From JAYVJM01 sp043769275 (lineage in GTDB: Bacteria; Pseudomonadota; Gammaproteobacteria; Pseudomonadales; UBA7239), in assembly GCA_043769275.1 (NCBI GenBank), contig JAYVJM010000041.1, positions 1-13,823 of the forward strand: a stretch of DNA of 13,823 bases, in the 5' to 3' direction. The notes under the pieces were generated by a model that had not been told where the DNA came from, ran no database searches, and was given only the letters and a program-made list of their open reading frames with translations. Shown in pieces: positions 7,403 through 13,823 of this stretch; positions within the stretch are counted from its first letter, which is position 1; each line of letters starts with the position of its first letter. Position numbers and translations under genes: made by a program.

Positions 7403-7834
7403 GTGACACGCGTAGATTTTTACATACTAGATCACAGTGATGAGCAGGCGCGGCTGCGGATTGCCTGTCGACTGGCTGAAAAGGCGTGGCGTTTGAGCAA
7501 TCACATATATATACACGCCACACCTGCTGCGGCCGCACAGATAGACGAACTACTATGGTCTTTTAAGCCAGATAGCTTTATCCCACACGCCCAGCTACCC
7601 GCCAGCAAAAAAACACCCATTCACATTGGCAGCGATTTCAACGACGATGGCGACATCGGAACGCACCACAACTTGCTGATCAACATCGGCACAGACGTTC
7701 CTCGCTTTTTCAGTCGATTTGAGCGAGTAGCGGAGATAGTCACACAGCAACCACAACAACTGGCAGTTAGTCGAGAGCGTTTTCTGTTTTATAAAAAAAG
7801 AGGATACGCGCTTGAATCCCATCACCTAAAGTAA
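7403..7834 (+). CDS. holC: DNA polymerase III subunit chi (HolC)
   Basis: Chi joins psi to the clamp loader of the replicative polymerase and binds single-stranded DNA-binding protein at the fork. The 143-residue protein (E. coli chi is 147) starts MTRVDFYILD from a GTG and shows the family's LAEKAWRLSNHIYIHATPAAAAQIDELLW, split by no gap, followed by SFIPHAQL at about 57-64, LLINIGTDVP, and the C-terminal ERFLFYKKRGYALE that corresponds to RYKAYRVAGFNL in E. coli. The GTG lies seven bases after the pepA stop with only a weak AAAG ahead, suggesting translation coupled to pepA. An open frame back to 7358 overlaps pepA by 38 bases and is less likely because chi proteins begin at this TRVDFY-type motif. 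Confidence 0.93.
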   Translation: MTRVDFYILDHSDEQARLRIACRLAEKAWRLSNHIYIHATPAAAAQIDELLWSFKPDSFIPHAQLPASKKTPIHIGSDFNDDGDIGTHHNLLINIGTDVPRFFSRFERVAEIVTQQPQQLAVSRERFLFYKKRGYALESHHLK

Positions 7835-7844
7835 GGCAGAACTC

Positions 7845-8294
7845 ATGCTTAATACCGACACCACGCTCCCGAATATTGATGCTGAAACACGCAATGATAC
7901 ACACGACGCGCTGCTGGGCGAGCTGGAGTCGATACGCACACTGCTTTCTCATGATGCACAAGACGACATTCCCCTTCTGCTTCCTGAAATTGATGGGGAC
8001 GACTTGGAAAATATCCCAACACTTTCCATCGCGGCAATGGCGTGGGCGAATGAAAACATTCCTCTGCTAGAAAATATTGTTCGAGAGCCAATGCCGCTTA
8101 ACGCAGTAGACGCATTTCACCTATGCGCAGGGGAAGAAAACAATACGCCTAATGTTATTGTTGAATCGCTTATCGATGAGCTACTGCCGCAAATAGAGAC
8201 CATGCTGCGCAGCTTATTACAAGAAAAATTACATCAAGAAAAACCTGAAACAACAGCCATAGTTGAGATGGAATCCAGTATTCTGTTGCAATAA
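7845..8294 (+). CDS. Acidic protein of unknown function downstream of holC
   Basis: The 149-residue protein is strongly acidic, without signal peptide or membrane segments. An N-terminal helix-like stretch, ALLGELESIRTLL (22-34), is followed by three IPxL motifs with exact 15-residue spacing: DDIPLL at 40-45, ENIPTL at 55-60 and ENIPLL at 70-75. The C-terminal half has an amphipathic segment, VIVESLIDELLPQIETMLRS, near 113-132 and a Glu/Lys-rich tail. AAGG precedes the ATG by eight bases, and the gene begins ten bases after holC, so it is probably cotranscribed. Pseudomonas-type genomes also carry a small acidic gene between holC and valS, as I recall, and this may be the same family. No function is known to me; binding to a partner through the repeated motif is only a guess. 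Confidence 0.8.
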   Translation: MLNTDTTLPNIDAETRNDTHDALLGELESIRTLLSHDAQDDIPLLLPEIDGDDLENIPTLSIAAMAWANENIPLLENIVREPMPLNAVDAFHLCAGEENNTPNVIVESLIDELLPQIETMLRSLLQEKLHQEKPETTAIVEMESSILLQ

Positions 8295-8402
8295 AAAAAG
8301 TCCTTTATCGGCGCTAACACAAGCTCGATTTATGCTGGTTAATCCACGGCATTTATCCAATAATGCAACCTCACATCACGGATAGACAAACGAGCCATAT
8401 TC

Positions 8403-9905
8403 ATGAAACAACTAGGCATACTCGATTCGGCTTTTATCAATCTTGAGCACCCCAATACACCCCAGCATGTCGGTGGCTTAGGCATTTACGATCAATCCAC
8501 CGCGCCGGATGGAAAAGTACGCTTTAAAGAAGTGATCGCCAGCTTTGAACGAAAACTGAAAAAACTCCCGCTATTTCGCACGCGCCTTGTACAAGTGCCT
8601 GGCGGTTATGACCGCCCATACTGGGTGCAAGACAACAACTTCGATATGGAATTTCACCTGCGTCACATTGCACTACCCAAACCAGGTGACTGGCGCCAGC
8701 TTTGTATTTTGATCGCCCGCCTTCATGCACGCCCACTCGATATGTCGCGCCCACTCTGGGAGGCATACATTATCGAAGGGCTAGACAACGTTGCCCATCT
8801 GCACAAAAACAACTGTTTTGCCGTCTACACAAAAATGCACCACTCGATGGTAGACGGTGCTGGCGGCGCATCATTTATGTCTGCTTTACATGATTTAGAG
8901 CCGAACCCCAGCACTGCCGATGAAGAGGGCGATAACGAAATATATTTAGCAGAACATCAACCCAGTGCTTTCAATATGCTCACGCGCGGCACGTTTAACA
9001 CCATGCGTAACGGCGTGAACCTAATGCAAGGGCTGTACAAAAACAGCTTTGCCGCAGGTCGCAATATTCTTGATATTGCACGCGGACGTGTTCCTATGCC
9101 CGATATCCGAGCACCAAAAACACGATTTAACCAAGCTGTAGGCCCTTATCGCATTTTTGAAGCCGCACTATTTAACATGGACGATCTAAAAGCCGTCAAA
9201 AACGCCACAGGAACGAAGGTCAATGACGTGGCGATAACCATCATTGCCGGCGCTATGCGCCACTATCTACAACACCACAATGAACTTCCCTCAGAATCAC
9301 TTTCGGCCACCATGCCGCTCAATATGCGAACGCGCCGCGATGAGACAGAAGAAAATAATCAAGTAGGCTCCGTTTTCACCAATATCCATACCGACATTGA
9401 AGACCCTGTTGAGCGTCTATATGCGATACATAAAAGCACAATCGATGCTAAAGCATTTGGCGAACAGACACCGCTCGTCGACACACTCAAACTAGCAGGC
9501 GTATTTTCACCGCGATTAACACGCAGCCTAGTACGTTTGTACGTCGACAACAGCCTCACCGAACGCCTACCCTTTAGCGTCAGCACAGCCATCTCCAATG
9601 TCGCAGGGCCACCGTTCCCCCTGTACTGTTCCGGCGCAAAAATGCTGCAATACCACGGCGTAGGTTTGCTAACCGCTGGTGTCGGCCTGTTTCACTTGGT
9701 GTTTAGTTACTTCGGCACCGTAACGATCACTGTAGTCGGCGACCGCGCCAGCATGCCAGACCCTAGCTTTTATCGAGAATGCCTAGAAAAATCCTTTGCC
9801 GAATTGAAAGCAGCTGCGCTAAAAAAGGGCAAAACAATTAAACACAAAGCAAAAATTGACGCTGAAGAAAAACAAAAAGTACAAGAAGCAGGCATCACAG
9901 ACTAA
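8403..9905 (+). CDS. Wax ester synthase/diacylglycerol acyltransferase (WS/DGAT)
   Basis: This bifunctional O-acyltransferase joins acyl-CoA to fatty alcohols or diacylglycerol, making wax esters or triacylglycerol for storage at the inner membrane and lipid bodies. The 500-residue length is typical (about 450-500). The N-terminus LGILDSAFINLEH...HVGGLGIYD is the family opening. The catalytic HHxxxDG motif is intact as HHSMVDG with His146, His147, Asp151 and Gly152. PLWEAYIIEGL at about 118-128, VNDVAITIIAGAMRHYL near 278-294, the MPLNMR block and the AISNVAGPPFPLY block are all present. The tail is Lys-rich and hydrophilic. The gene stands alone, with 108 bases before it and 530 after it, so it probably has its own promoter, though none is clear. 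Wax ester versus triacylglycerol preference cannot be read from the sequence. Confidence 0.95.
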   Translation: MKQLGILDSAFINLEHPNTPQHVGGLGIYDQSTAPDGKVRFKEVIASFERKLKKLPLFRTRLVQVPGGYDRPYWVQDNNFDMEFHLRHIALPKPGDWRQLCILIARLHARPLDMSRPLWEAYIIEGLDNVAHLHKNNCFAVYTKMHHSMVDGAGGASFMSALHDLEPNPSTADEEGDNEIYLAEHQPSAFNMLTRGTFNTMRNGVNLMQGLYKNSFAAGRNILDIARGRVPMPDIRAPKTRFNQAVGPYRIFEAALFNMDDLKAVKNATGTKVNDVAITIIAGAMRHYLQHHNELPSESLSATMPLNMRTRRDETEENNQVGSVFTNIHTDIEDPVERLYAIHKSTIDAKAFGEQTPLVDTLKLAGVFSPRLTRSLVRLYVDNSLTERLPFSVSTAISNVAGPPFPLYCSGAKMLQYHGVGLLTAGVGLFHLVFSYFGTVTITVVGDRASMPDPSFYRECLEKSFAELKAAALKKGKTIKHKAKIDAEEKQKVQEAGITD

Positions 9906-9947
9906 GAAATGGCCTATAAATTGAAACCGTTCGCCTGCTGTGCTCCT

Positions 9948-9960
9948 CAGGTTGAACCTG
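9948..9960. repeat. Short palindrome after WS/DGAT, weak terminator candidate
   Basis: CAGGTTGAACCTG forms a five-base stem with a three-base loop and is followed by TTTG, 43 bases after the WS/DGAT stop. The stem and T run are both poor for an intrinsic terminator, so the call is tentative. Confidence 0.25.
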
Positions 9961-9978
9961 TTTGTGTATGCGTGGTTT

Positions 9979-9990
9979 TCACCGCGGTGA
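9979..9990. repeat. Perfect 12-base palindrome TCACCGCGGTGA
   Basis: The twelve bases are identical on both strands. It lies about 450 bases upstream of sdhC and 75 bases after the WS/DGAT stop. A dimeric regulator site is possible, but no known operator is recognised. Confidence 0.35.
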
Positions 9991-10112
9991 CGTGCGCTAA
10001 GTCAGAAATTTTTTGCTCTTCTTTTGAAATGCTGGATTGATGTCGAATAATAGACGCCCGCAACAGTAGGCACGAATGCCTTAATGGAGTCACCTGGAAA
10101 AACCACCTCAAT

Positions 10113-10163
10113 ATCTGAGGCTGCTATTTCTCAGATGCCGAGTTTTTACGATTCCACGTAAAA
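10113..10163. repeat. Two adjacent 7-base-arm inverted repeats
   Basis: ATCTGAG (10113-10119) pairs with CTCAGAT (10130-10136) over a 10-base gap; TTTTACG (10144-10150) pairs with CGTAAAA (10157-10163) over a 6-base gap. The first is followed within six bases by five T on the plus strand, so it could act as a terminator for read-through from WS/DGAT; the second could be a separate hairpin. No function is shown. Confidence 0.35.
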
Positions 10164-10312
10164 GTACGCCTATAAATGATGTTTGTTTATGTGCCGGTTT
10201 GGTTGTTTTTTTGAATTCCCTCACGGCGCAACGACATAACCCATTCCTGCAGGACTGGAACTTGCCGTTGTTGCCCATGCAATAGCGCGACAGAACCGCG
10301 CATAACAACTAC

Positions 10313-10342
10313 TTTATTTTCCTTGGCACATAACCCTATAAT
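10313..10342 (+). promoter_or_regulatory. Candidate sdhC promoter with perfect TATAAT
   Basis: TATAAT lies at 10337-10342, about 95 bases before the sdhC ATG. The best -35 at fitting distance is TTTATT (10313-10318, 18-base spacer), which is weak, so an activator may be needed. Transcription would begin near 10349 and give an 85-90 base leader. Confidence 0.45.
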
Positions 10343-10391
10343 TCGCGCCTGCTTTTGAGCGCGAAGCAATCATCGCCCACAACAGCTTCGC
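10342..10391 (+). promoter_or_regulatory. Overlapping alternative hairpins in the sdh promoter/leader
   Basis: TTCGCGC (10342-10348) pairs with GCGCGAA (10359-10365) across 10 bases. The overlapping GCGAAGC (10361-10367) pairs with GCTTCGC (10385-10391) across 17 bases. The two pairings exclude each other. The first starts at the last base of the -10 box, so at DNA level it could be an operator; the second would lie wholly in the leader RNA. Confidence 0.3.
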
Positions 10392-10435
10392 CTCTAATCT
10401 AAAGCTCTTTTTCTCTAAACCACATCAAATAGCCT

Positions 10436-10822
10436 ATGGGTACTCCTGTGATCAATAAAAGACCCGTCAACCTCGATATTTCAACCATAAAGCTACCCAT
10501 AACTGCGACTGTTTCTATCCTGCACCGCGTTTCTGGCGTGGCGCTTGTTTTTGCCGTTGCTGTGGTCTTAGGCTTGCTTGGCTGCTCACTGAGGTCTCCC
10601 GAAAGCTTTTCGCAAGTACAAAGCCTGCTAGCAATCGTGCCGATGAAACTCCTGCTGTGGGCAATATTGGCAGCGTTTATTTACCACCTGCTGGCGGGCG
10701 TTCGGCACTTAATTATGGATGCCGGCGTGGGTGAAACACTGGAAGGCGGCAAGCGTGGCGCGACCATTGTGGTAGTGCTTGCTGTGATTTGCATTTTGTT
10801 AGCGGGAGTTTTGATATGGTAA
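10436..10822 (+). CDS. sdhC: Succinate dehydrogenase cytochrome b556 subunit SdhC
   Basis: SdhC is one of the two membrane anchors of complex II, carrying heme b and forming the ubiquinone site. The 128-residue protein begins with KRPVNLD (8-14) and has VSILHRVSG, with Ser27 and Arg31 in the places of the E. coli ubiquinone-contact residues, and YHLLAGVRHLIMD with His84 as the expected heme ligand. Three membrane segments lie near 31-50, 67-90 and 107-127. The start is the ATG at 10436; no good ribosome binding site is seen, and a GTG at 10448 is a possible alternative. Its last seven bases overlap sdhD. First gene of a complete sdhCDAB operon. Confidence 0.96.
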   Translation: MGTPVINKRPVNLDISTIKLPITATVSILHRVSGVALVFAVAVVLGLLGCSLRSPESFSQVQSLLAIVPMKLLLWAILAAFIYHLLAGVRHLIMDAGVGETLEGGKRGATIVVVLAVICILLAGVLIW

Positions 10823-11184
10823 GGCCTGTGACTAGCTTTGCTCGCAGCGGTCTTTCTGATTGGCTGATTCAGCGCGTAAGCGCGATTGTAATGACAACTT
10901 ATTTTCTTTTTATGGTCTATTGGCTAACGGCACATAAGGACTTTGATTACAGTGCTTGGCAGTCGCTTCACCATTGTATTGGCATGAAAATCTTCAACAC
11001 CATCACGCTGCTCTCAGTTGTGGCGCACGCTTGGATAGGAATGTGGGCGGTGTTGACCGACTACCTCACCGAGCGTCTGCTGGGTAAAAAAGCACTGCCG
11101 TTGCGCCTTTTGTGTCAAGTTGGCATCAATGGCTTGTTAGTTGTTTATACCCTTTGGGGTCTTGCTATTGTGTGGGGTGTGTAA
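10816..11184 (+). CDS. sdhD: Succinate dehydrogenase membrane anchor subunit SdhD
   Basis: SdhD is the second membrane anchor of complex II and helps bind heme b and ubiquinone. The 122-residue protein has SGLSDWLIQRVSAIVM at the start, then VVAHAWIGMWAVLTDY, where the His is the expected heme-b ligand position and the final Asp-Tyr matches the E. coli ubiquinone-contact pair, and it closes with AIVWGV as E. coli does (VVVWGV). Three membrane helices are evident. The ATG at 10816 overlaps the sdhC stop (ATGGTAA) and has GGGAG about eight bases ahead, favouring it over an upstream TTG at 10789. Confidence 0.95.
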   Translation: MVRPVTSFARSGLSDWLIQRVSAIVMTTYFLFMVYWLTAHKDFDYSAWQSLHHCIGMKIFNTITLLSVVAHAWIGMWAVLTDYLTERLLGKKALPLRLLCQVGINGLLVVYTLWGLAIVWGV

Positions 11185-11185
11185 C

Positions 11186-12988
11186 GTGGCTGTTGATAAC
11201 AAAAATGCTAACTTTGATCCAAAAAACATCCCCACGCTTTTTTTTGATGCTGTTATTGTCGGCGGCGGCGGCTCTGGTATGCGCGCCTCGCTGCAACTTG
11301 CAGAAGCCGGCCTCAAGGTGGCTGTATTAACAAAAGTATTTCCTACTCGCTCGCACACAGTAGCCGCGCAAGGCGGTATTGGCGCATCGCTGGGAAATAT
11401 GAGCGAAGACAATTGGCACTACCATTTCTATGACACGGTAAAAGGCTCCGATTGGTTGGGCGATCAGGATGCCATTGAGTTCATGTGCCGCCGCGCCCCA
11501 GAAGTGGTGTACGAATTGGAACACATGGGCATGCCGTTCGACCGCAACGAAGACGGCACTATCTATCAGCGCCCTTTTGGCGGCCATACCAGTAACTACG
11601 GCGAAAAGCCTGTTCAGCGTGCTTGCGCCGCAGCAGACCGTACAGGCCACGCTTTGCTGCACACGCTGTACCAAAAAAATCTGCAAGCTAAAACTGAATT
11701 TTATGTGGAATGGATTGCGCTCGATTTGGTGCGTGATGCCGATGGCGATGTGTTGGGTGTCACTGCGCTGGAACTGGAAACAGGCAAGCTGGCTATTTTT
11801 CGTGCTACATCAACACTGTTCGCCACAGGCGGTGCAGGCCGGATTTACGCAGCATCCACCAATGCCTATATCAATACCGGCGACGGCTTAGGTATTGCTG
11901 CGCGAGCAGGCATACCGCTGCAAGATATGGAATTTTGGCAGTTTCATCCAACCGGTGTTGCCGGTGCGGGCGTGCTATTGACCGAAGGTTGCCGTGGAGA
12001 AGGCGCGATTTTGCGCAACTGCAATGGCGAGCGTTTCATGGAGCGCTACGCGCCAAACCTGAAAGATTTAGCGCCGCGTGATTTCGTTTCGCGCTCGATG
12101 GATCAAGAAATAAAAGAAGGCAGAGGCTGCGGGCCAAACAAAGACTATATTCTTCTCGATTTAACGCATTTAGGCGTTGAGACGATTATGAAACGCCTGC
12201 CATCGGTGTATGAAATCGGCAAAAATTTTGCGCATGTCGATTGCACAAAAGAGCCGATTCCGGTTATCCCCACCATCCATTACCAGATGGGCGGCATACC
12301 GACCAATATTCACGGCCAAGTAGTTGCACCCAGAGACGGTAACCCAGTGAGCGTAGTCAACGGCTTTTACGCCATCGGTGAATGTGCTTGTGTGAGCGTG
12401 CATGGAGCAAACCGCTTGGGCACGAACTCCCTGCTAGATTTGATTGTGTTCGGCAAAGCCGCTGGTGATCATATTGTTCAGTCTGTGCGCAACTCGCCAT
12501 CTATTTTTAAGCCACTGCCAGACAATGCTCTGGATGTGAGTTTGGCGCGTATTAAGCGTTTGGATCAAACGCAATCGGGTGAATACGCGCAAGATATTGC
12601 CGCCGATTTACGCCGCGAGATGCAGGCGCATGCAAGTGTATTCCGCACACAGGCACTAATGGACGAAGGCGTGAAGAAAGTTTTAGCCATTGAAAAACGC
12701 ATTCCAAACGTCTATCTACGTGATAAATCACAAGTATTTAATACAGCACGTCTCGAAGCATTGGAGCTGGATAATCTCATCGAGGTAGCCAAGGCGACGA
12801 TAATTTCTGCGGCTGCACGTCATGAATCGCGTGGCGCGCACTCGCATGATGAACACCCAGAACGCGACGATATTAATTGGATGAAACACACGCTGTGGTA
12901 CAAAGTGGGCAACCGCCTAGATTACAAGCCAGTGCAATTGAAGCCGTTGACTGTTGACTGTGTTCCGCCTGTAGCACGCACTTTCTGA
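11186..12988 (+). CDS. sdhA: Succinate dehydrogenase flavoprotein subunit SdhA
   Basis: SdhA oxidises succinate to fumarate and passes electrons through covalent FAD to SdhB. The 600-residue protein (E. coli 588) shows the FAD-binding VGGGGSGMRA near residues 25-34, the flavin-linking His57 in RSHTVAAQGG, and catalytic residues His254 (FHPTG), Glu267 and Arg298 (PRDFVSR), His365 in HYQMGG, and GANRLGTNSLLDL. The C-terminal ESRGAHSHDEHPERDDINWMKHTLWY is typical. The start is a GTG two bases after the sdhD stop with GGGGTG about nine bases ahead; an open frame to 11141 overlaps sdhD in another frame and is rejected. All active-site residues are intact. Confidence 0.97.
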   Translation: MAVDNKNANFDPKNIPTLFFDAVIVGGGGSGMRASLQLAEAGLKVAVLTKVFPTRSHTVAAQGGIGASLGNMSEDNWHYHFYDTVKGSDWLGDQDAIEFMCRRAPEVVYELEHMGMPFDRNEDGTIYQRPFGGHTSNYGEKPVQRACAAADRTGHALLHTLYQKNLQAKTEFYVEWIALDLVRDADGDVLGVTALELETGKLAIFRATSTLFATGGAGRIYAASTNAYINTGDGLGIAARAGIPLQDMEFWQFHPTGVAGAGVLLTEGCRGEGAILRNCNGERFMERYAPNLKDLAPRDFVSRSMDQEIKEGRGCGPNKDYILLDLTHLGVETIMKRLPSVYEIGKNFAHVDCTKEPIPVIPTIHYQMGGIPTNIHGQVVAPRDGNPVSVVNGFYAIGECACVSVHGANRLGTNSLLDLIVFGKAAGDHIVQSVRNSPSIFKPLPDNALDVSLARIKRLDQTQSGEYAQDIAADLRREMQAHASVFRTQALMDEGVKKVLAIEKRIPNVYLRDKSQVFNTARLEALELDNLIEVAKATIISAAARHESRGAHSHDEHPERDDINWMKHTLWYKVGNRLDYKPVQLKPLTVDCVPPVARTF

Positions 12989-13011
12989 TTTGTAGGTTTA
13001 GGAGTTTATTT

Positions 13012-13725
13012 ATGAGCATTCAAGGCACAAGGATCATCGAGGTTTACCGCTACGATCCAGATAAAGACAAAGAGCCCTACATGCAAGGTTACACGCTGGA
13101 GCTAGATGGCTCTGAGCGCATGTTGCTCGACGTGCTGATTAAATTAAAAAAACAGGATGAGACTTTAAGTTTTCGTCGCTCCTGCCGCGAAGGTATTTGC
13201 GGCTCAGACGGCATGAACATCAACGGCAAAAATGGTCTTGCCTGTTTAATTGGCGTAGCCAGCCTGCCGAATAAAATTGTCGTACGTCCACTGCCTGGCT
13301 TGCCGGTCATTCGTGACTTGGTTGTAGATATGAGCATGTTCTATCGCCAGTACGAAAAAATTCAGCCGTACTTGCAAAACAACACACCGGCACCAGCTAA
13401 AGAGCGGCTGCAATCCCCAGAAGATCGTGAAAAAATAGACGGTTTGTATGAGTGTATTTTGTGCGCATGCTGCTCTACTGCTTGCCCGTCGTACTGGTGG
13501 AATCCTGACAAATTTATCGGCCCATCCGGACTGCTACAGGCTTACCGCTTCTTGATTGATAGCCGAGATACTGCAACACAGGAGCGCTTAGCCAAGCTGG
13601 ATGATCCATTTAGCGTATTCCGTTGCCACGGCATTCAAAACTGCGTAGATGTATGCCCTAAAAGTCTGAACCCAACGAAGGCGATTGGGCATATTCGTAA
13701 TATGCTGCTAGCAAGCGCCACCTGA
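13012..13725 (+). CDS. sdhB: Succinate dehydrogenase iron-sulfur subunit SdhB
   Basis: SdhB carries electrons from FAD to ubiquinone through three iron-sulfur clusters. The 237-residue protein has the [2Fe-2S] ligands Cys58, Cys63, Asp66 and Cys78 (SCREGICGSDGM...GLAC). The second domain has CILCACCSTACP (Cys148, 151, 154, 158) and CHGIQNCVDVCP (Cys205, 211, 215), shared by the [4Fe-4S] and [3Fe-4S] clusters. The Asp in place of the second-ring Cys is as in E. coli. TAGGAG about seven bases before the ATG supports the start, 23 bases after sdhA. It closes the sdh operon here; the sucA gene that often follows is not seen in the remaining 98 bases. Confidence 0.97.
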   Translation: MSIQGTRIIEVYRYDPDKDKEPYMQGYTLELDGSERMLLDVLIKLKKQDETLSFRRSCREGICGSDGMNINGKNGLACLIGVASLPNKIVVRPLPGLPVIRDLVVDMSMFYRQYEKIQPYLQNNTPAPAKERLQSPEDREKIDGLYECILCACCSTACPSYWWNPDKFIGPSGLLQAYRFLIDSRDTATQERLAKLDDPFSVFRCHGIQNCVDVCPKSLNPTKAIGHIRNMLLASAT

Positions 13726-13734
13726 TAACTGATG

Positions 13735-13823
13735 TTACGCAGCCGCGCTAAATTGCTGAAGTTCTGCATAGGCGGCTCGCGATGCGTTGATGAGTAATTT
13801 CCGACAAAGCGCGAAGGGATTGA
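13735..13823 (-). CDS. Possible 3' end of a convergent gene (partial)
   Basis: The minus strand is open from the right edge to a TAA at 13735-13737, giving about 29 residues ending NPFALCRKLLINASRAAY, then AELQQFSAAA. The composition looks like an amphipathic helix, but the stretch is too short to recognise. It would end ten bases from the sdhB stop, convergent with it. A chance open frame of this length is quite possible. Confidence 0.3.
   Translation of the reverse strand, partial: NPFALCRKLLINASRAAYAELQQFSAAA

Larger units (their letters stand above)
9906..10435. other. 530-base gene-less stretch between WS/DGAT and sdhC
   Basis: No convincing gene is present. Minus-strand open frames at 10108-10369 are short and resemble no known protein. 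The stretch holds several inverted repeats (9948-9960, 9979-9990, 10113-10136, 10144-10163, 10342-10391), T-rich tracts near 10204-10212, and a perfect TATAAT at 10337-10342. It probably contains the end of the WS/DGAT transcript and the sdh control region. In many gammaproteobacteria this side of sdhC is occupied by divergent gltA, which is absent here. Confidence 0.6.

Noticed and set aside
10323..10342. TTGGCA plus TATAAT as a promoter pair
   Set aside because: The spacer is only eight bases, far too short for a sigma-70 -35/-10 pair.
10108..10369. Overlapping minus-strand open frames of 60-66 codons upstream of sdhC
   Set aside because: No ribosome binding site pattern, no recognisable family and a biased composition; they also cover the probable sdh promoter.
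11327..11891. Long open frames on both strands inside sdhA
   Set aside because: They overlap the conserved FAD and substrate regions of sdhA; only the sdhA frame carries family motifs.
1..13823. CRISPR array, tRNA or rRNA genes, or a defence island
   Set aside because: I saw no regularly spaced direct repeats, no tRNA- or rRNA-like segment and no defence-type protein motifs on either strand.

Overview
The window reads as ordinary chromosome of a gammaproteobacterium (Pseudomonadota), with a small mobile remnant at its left edge. This rests on gene content and order: lptF-lptG divergent from pepA, pepA-holC plus a small acidic gene in the order I recall from Pseudomonas-type genomes, and an E. 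coli-like sdhCDAB operon with all diagnostic ligands present. The genus cannot be named from this sequence. A wax ester synthase/diacylglycerol acyltransferase gene suggests neutral-lipid storage.

Layout. 1-422: the 3' end of an IS3-family insertion sequence, with a frameshifted transposase and a probable right terminal repeat. 533-862 (minus): a small secreted protein of the conjugation-associated TrbM/KikA type, without other transfer genes. 958-5766 (minus): a tight five-gene run transcribed leftward: lptF, lptG, an ArnF-like small membrane transporter, an ArnT/GT39-like membrane glycosyltransferase and a WbuC-type cupin. LptF/LptG overlap as TGATG and the ArnF-like/GT39 genes overlap as ATGA, both indicating translational coupling. 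The lptF promoter is probably an extended -10 at 5806-5814. 5890-8294 (plus): pepA (leucyl aminopeptidase), holC (DNA polymerase III chi) and an acidic protein of unknown function with an IPxL motif repeated every 15 residues. 8403-9905 (plus): wax ester synthase/DGAT. 9906-10435: a 530-base non-coding stretch with several inverted repeats and a perfect TATAAT box ahead of sdhC. 10436-13725 (plus): sdhC, sdhD, sdhA and sdhB, the complete succinate dehydrogenase (complex II). 13735-13823: possible 3' end of a convergent gene that leaves the window.

How the genes work together. The leftward operon links the inner-membrane half of the LPS export machine (LptF/LptG) to two proteins resembling the last steps of lipid-linked sugar flipping and transfer to lipid A, plus a cupin family common in polysaccharide loci. 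It may be an LPS-decoration unit attached to LPS export; this is the most interesting lead here. The rightward genes are housekeeping (peptidase, replication clamp-loader subunit, TCA cycle/respiration) plus storage lipid synthesis. I found no CRISPR array, tRNA, rRNA or clear new defence system. Many starts are GTG or depend on overlaps, so starts were set by family alignment and ribosome binding sites.
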